DNA from: Flavobacteriaceae bacterium
Lineage (GTDB): Bacteria; Bacteroidota; Bacteroidia; Flavobacteriales; Flavobacteriaceae
Length of the DNA stretch: 15,446 nt
Assembly: GCA_002693605.1 (NCBI GenBank)
Contig: NZQO01000106.1
Coordinates: 1 to 15,446, forward strand
Direction of reading: 5' to 3'
A program made the translations under genes and the position numbers. The notes under the pieces are model-generated. The model had not been told where the DNA came from. It made no database searches and was given only the letters and a program-made list of their open reading frames with translations. The first letter of the stretch is position 1. Each line of letters opens with the position of its first letter. This document shows positions 5,649 to 13,480 of the stretch, piece by piece.

Positions 5649-8120
5649 TTAAAAGCTGCAAGATTTCTGAAGCGTGCGATTACACGAAGACTGCACAAAC
5701 CAGAAGCGGAAAAAAGAGACACGCATGGCAATAATGCACCTTTCGAAAAGGCCGTGTGGAATTTCGAAGAACGTGACGACGATGAAACCATCCAGTCAAA
5801 TTCTGAGGAAAGTGATGGTGCATCTCCAGAAACCATTACATCTGCGTCTCCAGCGGCTGAGTTCAAGCGGCTAGAAACAGAGCCATTCGCACCCGATCTG
5901 CCTAAGGATCTGATTGCCGAAGATGATCCGGCGGATATTCGAGCCGAAGTGGCTCATCATGGGAACACGACCGACAAGGTCCCATCAGGTCGAGAGAAGG
6001 CGATTTCACATACCTCGGCCTTGGACGCAAGCGATGTGATAAGGCTTCTTCGAGGAGACTTGGCTGTCGTAGAGAACTTGATTGAAACCGCGCGACTCGA
6101 TGCCGTAGACAGCAAAGGGTGTTCCGCCCTGCATGTTGCGGCAGGCCGTGGCGATGTCGCAATGTGCCACGCATTGGTACGAGCCGGGGCAGACCGCCAT
6201 CGCCGCAACAACGTCGGCCAGACCGCGCGTGAGATCGCTGAGCGGAAGGGACATCTGACCACACTACACCTTTTCCGGCAGCTGGAGGCGGAGCGTAGCC
6301 GGAGTGACAGTGTGTTGCCTCGGTACGGCATGAACGAGGCACCGTCTCCAATTGATTGGCTATCGCAAGAAGAACAGCCTCAACCAGAACCGGATGGGGG
6401 GGAGAGGGAATCCCAAGAGCCGTATACCCAATTGGATCCGATCGAGGGCGACACACTTGACCTCGAATTTTCGGTGGAGTTTGAGACCGATGCCGACGAC
6501 GAAGACTTCACGTCCGGGGTTGAAAGCTCTGAATGGTCAGGTGAAATTTCCGAGTTTCAGGAAGGGACGCAGCTGGGTAACGAGACATCGGAGGCCGAAA
6601 GTGAAGATTGGCTGGATGGTCTGACTAGCCGGGCAGTCATAGAGCCTGACGGCAGCAAGCAAAATGATGAACCTGTACCTGAAGCTCTCCGAGCATTGCG
6701 CAGTTTTGCGGAGGTGCGCCAGCGCGGGCGGCGACCCGAAGTGGAAATCAGGGGACCAGTGTGCCGGGGCTGGTATCTTGCTGAGGTTGAGCTCAAGGAA
6801 TGGTGCGAACGGATGTCCGCTCAAGGGTACTGCACGGCGGATGACGTGGCGGATCTAATTGGACGCATCGAAGGTGATTTCAGAGCCGACGAGTTGGCTC
6901 GAACACTAGAGACGAACTTCCAGGAAGAAGGGCTATGGGGGGAGGATAGCGGCATCTGGGATGTTGGTTGGAACGGCGAAGTCGACGACATCTCGGATCT
7001 ATTGAGATCCGCCTGCAACGGTAGCAATATTCGGCCGGGCGTCGAGCAGGAAAACCTCACGAAGCGACGAGAGAAGCAGTTGGTGTGGCAGATCGCCAGC
7101 ACGCGGAAGGAAGCCCTTAAGGTGCTTGCTCGTGACCAGGCCATGCTTCGGGCCGTCAACCATATCGGAGAACTGGTTCTGAAGGGAACGTTTCCGGTTT
7201 CTGAAATGACCAACCTGTTTCGCAATCCGTTCCATGATCTGGTTGAGGTAGAACCGTTCCGGGAGGCGCTAGCCTCTTTGAAATGCGCGACGGAGCGGAA
7301 TGATGAAGCTGCCGATCTGCTTGAACGCCTCGGGCTGACCTTAGTCTTCTTGGCAAGCGTACCCGGACTGGCCAATGGGGCGGCTCCAGAGCTGGTGTTT
7401 CATTTTCAGGAAGCCCTTCATCGCCATCGGCAAGCGCGCGAGGAAATGCTTATCGCCAACCTGCCGATGCTTCGCCGCTTTGCCGCTCGCAGAATGCGCG
7501 ATCGAGTGCGCATGGAGGACGCCTTCCAAGATGGTTTTTTCGGGCTTGATCGCTCATTGGATGGTTTCGATGCCAGCCGCGGCTATCGCTTCATGACCTA
7601 TTCACAGTTCTGGATGCGACAGACGATTGATCGAGCCGTGCAGGATTTTGGCGGCGATATTCGGCTACCTGTGCATTTTCAAGAACGCCTCAAGAAAATC
7701 GACAAATTTATCGCTGCATTTGAAGCAGAGCATGGTCGCATTCCGGAAATTCATGAGTTTCCCGAAATCGACGAGCTCACTTCCGAGGAAATCGAAAAGG
7801 CATTGAGCACACCACGCTTTCCGGTCACCTTTAAACCTGAAATCGTTGATGAATTTTGGATTGTGGAAAATGACGAAGCGAGATTTGCGACTTGGTACGA
7901 ACTCCGGCCCGTGCTGGACGAAATGCTTGATGGGCTCCCAGATCGACAAAAGGATATCCTGACACGTCGCTTCGGCTTGGATGGTGGGGATGAAATGACG
8001 CTCGAGGAGATTGGGCAGATCTATGGCGTGACGCGTGAGCGGATCCGCCAGATCGAGGCCAAAGCGCTGGACACGCTGCGCCATCCTGCAAAGGCCAAGG
8101 TATTAAGGGAATTCCTCTGA
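5646..8120 (+). CDS. Ankyrin-repeat / RpoD-like sigma-70 fusion protein
   Basis: The 824-residue protein has four parts. Residues 1-125: basic start (MLKAARFLKRAITRR), then low-complexity acidic sequence. About 127-215: ankyrin repeats (GCSALHVAAGRGDVAMCHALV and NNVGQTAREIAERKGH), a protein-binding module. About 226-345: very acidic linker. About 345-824: sigma-70 core, with region 1.2-like sequence near 469-530, region 2 near 590-670 (EDAFQDGFFGL; GYRFMTYSQFWMRQTIDRAV at 646-665), region 3 starting IRLPVHFQERL, and region 4 near 757-815 with helix-turn-helix VTRERIRQIEAKAL. The C-terminus closely follows housekeeping RpoD. It should direct RNA polymerase to promoters. Usual RpoD region 1.1 is replaced by the ankyrin part. 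ATG 5646 is the only N-terminal Met in frame, but has no good ribosome binding site. Its TGA overlaps the next ATG by one base, so it heads the defence operon and is probably coupled to it. Confidence 0.88.
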   Translation: MLKAARFLKRAITRRLHKPEAEKRDTHGNNAPFEKAVWNFEERDDDETIQSNSEESDGASPETITSASPAAEFKRLETEPFAPDLPKDLIAEDDPADIRAEVAHHGNTTDKVPSGREKAISHTSALDASDVIRLLRGDLAVVENLIETARLDAVDSKGCSALHVAAGRGDVAMCHALVRAGADRHRRNNVGQTAREIAERKGHLTTLHLFRQLEAERSRSDSVLPRYGMNEAPSPIDWLSQEEQPQPEPDGGERESQEPYTQLDPIEGDTLDLEFSVEFETDADDEDFTSGVESSEWSGEISEFQEGTQLGNETSEAESEDWLDGLTSRAVIEPDGSKQNDEPVPEALRALRSFAEVRQRGRRPEVEIRGPVCRGWYLAEVELKEWCERMSAQGYCTADDVADLIGRIEGDFRADELARTLETNFQEEGLWGEDSGIWDVGWNGEVDDISDLLRSACNGSNIRPGVEQENLTKRREKQLVWQIASTRKEALKVLARDQAMLRAVNHIGELVLKGTFPVSEMTNLFRNPFHDLVEVEPFREALASLKCATERNDEAADLLERLGLTLVFLASVPGLANGAAPELVFHFQEALHRHRQAREEMLIANLPMLRRFAARRMRDRVRMEDAFQDGFFGLDRSLDGFDASRGYRFMTYSQFWMRQTIDRAVQDFGGDIRLPVHFQERLKKIDKFIAAFEAEHGRIPEIHEFPEIDELTSEEIEKALSTPRFPVTFKPEIVDEFWIVENDEARFATWYELRPVLDEMLDGLPDRQKDILTRRFGLDGGDEMTLEEIGQIYGVTRERIRQIEAKALDTLRHPAKAKVLREFL

Positions 8121-9616
8121 TGAAAAATGGCATTCGGCAGGCTCCCCCTAGGGCTGCTGCAATGGTGGAGTCGCTGCGCGGACTCGGCTACTCGCCGGCA
8201 ACGGCAATTGCAGATATCGTTGACAACTCCATCTCTGCTGCGGCACGGAATGTGGATGTCAGGCTGGAGTGGGCCGGGGAAAATAGCTGGGTCGCGATTC
8301 GAGACGACGGTTTCGGCATGCGCGATGCGGAGCTCGAGCAGGCAATGCAGCTCGGGGCCAAGGATCCCAGAGACGAACGGGACGAGGCTGACCTCGGCCG
8401 GTTCGGTATGGGGCTAAAGACTGCCAGCTTCTCGCAGGCACGCCGACTGACGGTTGTCAGTCGTGTTCCGGATGAGCAGATGGCCACTCTCAGATGGGAT
8501 CTTAATCAGCTCCAGACTGCTGAAGGGGCCGACTGGTCGCTCCACGAGGGCCCCGCGCCAGGGTCGGAGGCTATCGTCGCCAACCTAGCGCCGACAGAGC
8601 ATGGGACCTTGGTATTCTGGGAAGTGCTGGATCGCGTCGTCGTACCCGGGTTCAGGGAGAGTGACTTTCACGATTTCGCCGAAGCTATCGAGGACCATCT
8701 TGCGATGACGTTCCACCGACTGATCGCTGATGGGACAGTCAGTGTTAGATTGAACGGGCGTGTTGTCAGACCTTGGGATCCATTCATGACCGGGCATCCC
8801 GGGAAGGCTTTTGAGGGGCCAGTCCTTAGGATCGGAGGGCAATACGCGATCGGTGTGCAGGTCCACGTCCTGCCTCACAAGGATATGCTTACGGAGAAGG
8901 AGTTGAAATTGGCTGCCGGCCCCGGGGGATGGACTGCGCAGCAGGGTTTCTACATCTATCGCAATCGGCGCCTTATCGCTCTTGGGGGCTGGCTCAAACT
9001 TAGGGATGAACGGGGAAGGCAGTTCACACGTGATGAACCACATCGACTTGCCCGGATCATGCTGGATATCCCAAATACTGCCGATTCAGCCTGGAACATT
9101 AATATCCTCAAGTCGACCGCGACCCCTCCGGTTACACTGCGGGCGAACCTGACGCGCATTGCCCAAGAAGCGCGGGCGCGAGCCCGCAGAGTCTTCGCCC
9201 ATCGAGGTCGACTGATTGCCGCAGGAACGGGTTCGAAGGAGGCGCTTCCCGATGTCTGGCAGGCCTATCGCAAGCAGGAAAGCACGACCTACCGAATTTT
9301 TCGAGACCATGCTCTGGTCCAATCCGTGCTGAGCAAGGCCGGCCCGCTCAGAAAGGAGATCGAGGCATTGCTTAAGCTTGTGGAAGGAACCGTTCCGGTG
9401 CAGCGGATATGGTTGGACACGACCGAAGATAGCGAGCCGCCAAGGAGCAGTCTGTCCGATGAGAAGGACGCTCAAATACTTGAAATGATGCACGAACTCT
9501 TCGATGCCTTCACGGAGGATCGAAGGATGACACCGGAGGAGGCGCTTGCCCGACTGGGCAGAACTGCACCTTTCGACGAGAGACCGGAGCTGATCGCCAT
9601 GCTCCGAAGTGATTGA
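8120..9616 (+). CDS. MORC/MutL-type GHKL ATPase (HATPase_c_3)
   Basis: The 498-residue protein is a GHKL-fold ATPase of the prokaryotic MORC group, proteins thought to clamp DNA on ATP binding and to act with nucleases and helicase-like partners. The Bergerat nucleotide site is clear: N-box Asp32-x-x-Asp35-Asn36-Ser (AIADIVDNSIS, Asp where gyrase and MutL have Glu), G1 box DDGFGM at 62-67, G2 box GRFGMGLKTASF at 93-104. The S5-domain lysine that contacts ATP gamma-phosphate is probably Lys331 in NILKSTATPP. The C-terminal 130 residues are helical and charged with no motif I know. Start ATG shares its A with the TGA of the sigma gene; GGGA lies about 10 bases upstream, which suggests translational coupling. 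The next gene begins 14 bases after its stop. Confidence 0.9.
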   Translation: MKNGIRQAPPRAAAMVESLRGLGYSPATAIADIVDNSISAAARNVDVRLEWAGENSWVAIRDDGFGMRDAELEQAMQLGAKDPRDERDEADLGRFGMGLKTASFSQARRLTVVSRVPDEQMATLRWDLNQLQTAEGADWSLHEGPAPGSEAIVANLAPTEHGTLVFWEVLDRVVVPGFRESDFHDFAEAIEDHLAMTFHRLIADGTVSVRLNGRVVRPWDPFMTGHPGKAFEGPVLRIGGQYAIGVQVHVLPHKDMLTEKELKLAAGPGGWTAQQGFYIYRNRRLIALGGWLKLRDERGRQFTRDEPHRLARIMLDIPNTADSAWNINILKSTATPPVTLRANLTRIAQEARARARRVFAHRGRLIAAGTGSKEALPDVWQAYRKQESTTYRIFRDHALVQSVLSKAGPLRKEIEALLKLVEGTVPVQRIWLDTTEDSEPPRSSLSDEKDAQILEMMHELFDAFTEDRRMTPEEALARLGRTAPFDERPELIAMLRSD

Positions 9617-9630
9617 AACAGGAAAGATTT

Positions 9631-12483
9631 ATGCAAAACGCCTTTCAGGACGTGGTCAAGACCGCTCAAACATTGCTGGATCGGCACGTGAAGAAGACTG
9701 GTGACGAAGTGACACCAGATCTCATCGAGCGCCAGCTGACAAAACTTGAAATCATCATGGAAGATGCCTTCGAGACTGTTGACAGGAATGAGGTCGTGCT
9801 CGAGCTCATTCGTCGTTTCAGTCGCAGCGCTGGCAAGAGCGCCACCTTGCAGAGCGGGGAAGATCATCAACCTTGGCTCAATGCCGACCGGAAGAAGGGC
9901 TGGAAGTACTGGCCTCGATATGCTGAGCACTTGGAGGAAACGTTGCCGTTGTCGGCCGTAGAAGGACTCGACGCTGCGACTGACGACATCCTCGGAAACC
10001 TCGAGGATCCGAAGAGGCCTGGAGCTTGGGATAGACGTGGCCTTGTCGTTGGGCACGTCCAGTCGGGGAAGACCGGCAACTATACGGGTCTCATCTGCAA
10101 GGCGGCGGATGCCGGATACAAGATCGTCATCGTGCTTGCCGGCCTTCATAACAACCTTCGAGCACAGACGCAGATCCGCCTAGATGAAGGCTTCCTCGGC
10201 TATGCCACTCTCGTCAACGTAGAAGAGCTTCCTCGGGTTGGTGTCGGGCTACTGGACACTGATCAGAGCTACCGACCGAACTGTGCGACAAACCGTAGCG
10301 ACCGAGGTGATTTTACGAAGCATCGAGCCAACAGTCTTGCGATCAGTCCAGAGGAAAAACCGTGGCTGTTTGTAGTGAAGAAGAACAAGACGGTGCTGGA
10401 GCGCCTCCAGTACTGGATAGACAATCACGCATGGGATACTGAGGATCCGAATACCAAACGCAAGCTCGTGTCCAAGTTGCCACTGTTGATAATTGACGAC
10501 GAATCTGATCATGGTTCGGTGGATACAGGCGAGAAGCCAGTGGACGATTTCGGTAACGTCGATACGGAGCATGATCCTACGACGATAAACCGACTGATCC
10601 GTCAAATCCTTCATTCTTTCACGCGCAAGGCGTACGTCGGATATACTGCGACACCTTTTGCAAACATCTTCATCCATAGCCAGGGGCAGACTGAGCAGCA
10701 TGGACCGGATCTCTTCCCTTCGGCATTCATCAGCAGCTTAGCAGCACCCAGCAACTATGTCGGACCCGGTCGCGTTTTCGGAACAAGTAACTCCATACCG
10801 GAAGAGCTTCCCTTGGTCCGTGCGCTTGCTGAGGAGGAGTACTCCGAGTGGATGCCTCAACGGCACAAAAACGGGTACAGGCCGACAATCGGAGGTGAGC
10901 CAAGGCTTCCTGAAAGCATGAAAGAAGCGATCCGTTCGTTCGTCTACGCCTGTGCAGTGCGAAAATTGCGTGGCCAAGGTGCAAAACACTCCTCGATGCT
11001 CATCCACGTCTCGAGGTTCACTTCGGTGCAAGGAGAAGTGGTCGCCCAAGTTAGTGAGTATGTTCGCCTGCTTAAACGCCGCTGGTCACGGGGAATACAA
11101 CTCGAAGAGACCGAGAAGCTGATGCGGGCCGAGTACGAGGGAGACTTCATGCATGGTATGAATACGATAAGTCGCGTATTTTCTTACGAGGCGGACAATC
11201 TGGTCGTAGGATGGCATCAACTTCGGGAAGTGCTCCCCGAAGTGCTCGAGGACATCGAGGTTCGCGAGATCAACGGTTCCGCCAAGGAGGCGCTCGACTA
11301 TGCCGAAAATGACAGTACCGGTTTGAAGGTCATCGCGGTCGGAGGTGACAAGCTGGCCCGCGGCCTCACCCTGGAGGGACTATGCACTAGCTATTTCCTG
11401 CGCACGGCGCGAATGTACGACACTTTGATGCAGATGGGGCGCTGGTTCGGCTATCGCGATGGCTACCTCGACGTCTGCAGGCTCTACACCACTGAGGACA
11501 TGGTGAAATGGTTCGGACACATTGCGGATGCCGCTGAAGAGCTACGGCAGGAATTCGACAACATGGCTGCTCAGGGCGCGACCCCGCGCGAATTCGGATT
11601 GCGTGTGAAATCACACTCTTCGATGACGATCACGTCGCGCGCCAAAATGAAGAGCGCCAAACCTGTGTTCCTGACTTTTTCAGGCGATCTACTACAGACA
11701 ATTACATTCTCGAAAGATGAAGACGTTCTCAAGCGGAACCTTGATGCAGGGGACAGGTTCGTCCGCTCGCTCGGAGGGGGACAGGATCTGGCAGGAATGC
11801 CTGACTTTCACACCGGAAACAGACACTGGACAGGCCGCTGGTGGCGTGGGGTGCCAGCGGAAAAGGTCATCGACTTCTTGCGCTCCTATGAGACGCACCC
11901 GTCGGCCTTTCGGGTGGTGTCTCCGCTGATCGCTGATTTTATTCGCGCAGTGAACACCGATGGAGAACTCGAAGAGTGGACCGTGGCCGTGGTCGGTGCT
12001 GGCGGTGCTCCAAAGTCCGAAGCCTTGGGAGAGCACTCGGTAGGCATGCTACAGCGGAGCTTCACTGGAAAGGAAGACGGAAGACACTCCATCAAAACAC
12101 TCATCTCCTCTTGGGATCAGGCAATTGGCCTTACCGAGGCTGAATGGAATGCAGCAATGGAGCATACTCGCCGAACTTGGCAGCAAGACGCCGAACGAGG
12201 GCAGCAGAAAGCAGAGCCGGACGAACCCAGAGGCGCCGCAATCCGCCACGTCCTCGGCCCCAAGGGAGCGGATTATGGTCTGAAACCCACTGGAAATCGT
12301 GGATTGCTCACTCTCTATCTGATTGATCCAATGCGCAGCAGCAATTACTCACTGACCGATTGCCCGCCGATACTCGCTTGGGCCATCAGTTTCCCAGGCA
12401 GTACATCCCGCAAGACTGTCAGCAATGCCGACTACATGGCGAACTCTGTCGCGTGGGGGGAGATCAATGCAGACGTGGACTGA
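9631..12483 (+). CDS. Z1-domain SF2-like ATPase
   Basis: The 950-residue protein has a helicase-type ATPase core: Walker A GHVQSGKTGNYTG from residue 141, Walker B-like LLIIDDESDHG from 285, motif III-like YVGYTATPFAN at 335-345. The Z1 region follows with GGDKLARGLTLEG at 571-583 and the motif VI-like QMGRWFGYRDGY from 601, supplying the arginine. Z1 proteins are known as partners of MORC ATPases and PD-(D/E)XK nucleases in predicted restriction systems; the likely role is ATP-driven movement on, or remodelling of, target DNA. A TTG at 9613 opens the frame inside the MORC stop, but ATG 9631 is preferred, with AGGAAAG (9620-9626) four bases before it. The 3' end overlaps the nuclease gene by 17 bases. 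Confidence 0.92.
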   Translation: MQNAFQDVVKTAQTLLDRHVKKTGDEVTPDLIERQLTKLEIIMEDAFETVDRNEVVLELIRRFSRSAGKSATLQSGEDHQPWLNADRKKGWKYWPRYAEHLEETLPLSAVEGLDAATDDILGNLEDPKRPGAWDRRGLVVGHVQSGKTGNYTGLICKAADAGYKIVIVLAGLHNNLRAQTQIRLDEGFLGYATLVNVEELPRVGVGLLDTDQSYRPNCATNRSDRGDFTKHRANSLAISPEEKPWLFVVKKNKTVLERLQYWIDNHAWDTEDPNTKRKLVSKLPLLIIDDESDHGSVDTGEKPVDDFGNVDTEHDPTTINRLIRQILHSFTRKAYVGYTATPFANIFIHSQGQTEQHGPDLFPSAFISSLAAPSNYVGPGRVFGTSNSIPEELPLVRALAEEEYSEWMPQRHKNGYRPTIGGEPRLPESMKEAIRSFVYACAVRKLRGQGAKHSSMLIHVSRFTSVQGEVVAQVSEYVRLLKRRWSRGIQLEETEKLMRAEYEGDFMHGMNTISRVFSYEADNLVVGWHQLREVLPEVLEDIEVREINGSAKEALDYAENDSTGLKVIAVGGDKLARGLTLEGLCTSYFLRTARMYDTLMQMGRWFGYRDGYLDVCRLYTTEDMVKWFGHIADAAEELRQEFDNMAAQGATPREFGLRVKSHSSMTITSRAKMKSAKPVFLTFSGDLLQTITFSKDEDVLKRNLDAGDRFVRSLGGGQDLAGMPDFHTGNRHWTGRWWRGVPAEKVIDFLRSYETHPSAFRVVSPLIADFIRAVNTDGELEEWTVAVVGAGGAPKSEALGEHSVGMLQRSFTGKEDGRHSIKTLISSWDQAIGLTEAEWNAAMEHTRRTWQQDAERGQQKAEPDEPRGAAIRHVLGPKGADYGLKPTGNRGLLTLYLIDPMRSSNYSLTDCPPILAWAISFPGSTSRKTVSNADYMANSVAWGEINADVD

Positions 12484-13480
12484 ACGTGGTCTTGACCAGA
12501 TCTGGGGAGCACTCTTTCCGGTTGGGACGGATGCGTCATGGCGGATTAACGTACTTGCCGTACTGCCTCATGCTCAACTTCTCGCGGGGCGCATCGCTCC
12601 CGGAGACCGTGAGGCAATCCTCGTCAAGATTCCTCCTCGCCTGATACCGGCGGGATTGAAATTGCCCAAGGGTACGGGCTTCGATGTCATGCGAGTGGCA
12701 GAGAAGGAATTGGAGAGCGGTGAGCCCATGCTGGCGCTTGTGCGCTCCCCTGAAGGCGCTAATGAACTCTTCTCCATGATGGCTGTCGACGTGCTTCGTC
12801 ATGTGGAAGCCAAAGGAAACGGCTCTTCGAAATCGCTTCTTGAGGCCTTTCTCAGCAGGGTCGCCGACTGGCAGAAGTTCATGTCCGCAGATCGCTCCAA
12901 GCCCCTGTCTCCGGAGAAGCAGGCAGGGCTCCAAGGCGAGTTGGAGTTCCTCAAACGCCTGATGGAGCAAATGGGTAACGCCCAAGCCGCACTGGACACT
13001 TGGCAAGGTCCATTCAAGGCAGCACAGGATTTTCACGTCGGAAGTGGTGCCGTCGAGATCAAGTCGACTGCTTCCATTCGCGGCTTTCGTGCCAAAATCA
13101 ACAGTGTCGAGCAACTGGACACCAATCGGCTACCCATGTTCCTGATGGGCGTGCAGTTCGTGGAGGACCCTGAGGGTCAGTCCTTGAAACAACTGGTGGA
13201 TTACCTGCGAAAAAAGATAGGCCAGAGTGGTAGCGGGAAACTTTTTGAGGCCATTCTTTTCGCTTGCCGATACTTCGATGAGCACGCGGCCTCATACGAC
13301 CGCCCCCTGACGGTAGTCGAGCTTTCCTGCTTCCCGGTAGAAGAGGATTTTCCGTGCCTCCGGCGGAACAAATTGCCCCTTCAGGTCACTTCCGCAACCT
13401 ATGATCTCGACGTGGCGACGATCAAGACTGCGCGCTGTACTGTCGAAGAGATGCTCGAAAAACTTGGAGTAGACCAATAG
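12467..13480 (+). CDS. DUF4420-type PD-(D/E)XK nuclease
   Basis: The 337-residue protein matches the PD-(D/E)XK motif protein that accompanies Z1 and MORC genes. The nuclease core is at about 155-230: helix GLQGELEFLKRL (Glu158/Glu160), WQGPFKAAQDFHV with Asp188, and VEIKSTAS with Glu197-Ile-Lys199, the metal-binding D...E-x-K set. The N-terminal 140 residues are a separate alpha/beta part (WRINVLAVLPHAQLLAGRI) typical of this family. An ATG at 12425 also opens the frame, but 12467 is chosen: it has GGGGGGAG (12455-12462) four bases upstream and starts with the family-like MQTWTERGLDQIW. It overlaps the Z1 gene by 17 bases and its TAG overlaps the GTG of the next gene by one. Likely the DNA-cutting subunit. 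Confidence 0.85.
   Translation: MQTWTERGLDQIWGALFPVGTDASWRINVLAVLPHAQLLAGRIAPGDREAILVKIPPRLIPAGLKLPKGTGFDVMRVAEKELESGEPMLALVRSPEGANELFSMMAVDVLRHVEAKGNGSSKSLLEAFLSRVADWQKFMSADRSKPLSPEKQAGLQGELEFLKRLMEQMGNAQAALDTWQGPFKAAQDFHVGSGAVEIKSTASIRGFRAKINSVEQLDTNRLPMFLMGVQFVEDPEGQSLKQLVDYLRKKIGQSGSGKLFEAILFACRYFDEHAASYDRPLTVVELSCFPVEEDFPCLRRNKLPLQVTSATYDLDVATIKTARCTVEEMLEKLGVDQ

Noticed and set aside
5413..5652. A small plus-strand gene in the operon leader, running through the G9 tract into the sigma start
   Set aside because: No family likeness, no ribosome binding site and odd composition. Kept only as a note on the short overlapping frame at its end.
9613..9630. TTG start for the Z1 protein, overlapping the MORC stop
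   Set aside because: The ATG at 9631 has a well-spaced AGGAAAG, whereas the TTG has no ribosome binding site.
9472..10149. A 225-codon minus-strand frame across the MORC/Z1 junction
   Set aside because: It is antisense to two genes with complete catalytic motifs; it arises from codon composition of the sense strand.
12425..12466. Earlier ATG for the nuclease gene
   Set aside because: The added residues (MPTTWRTLSRGGRS) are shadow translation of the Z1 gene; 12467 has a strong GGGGGGAG.
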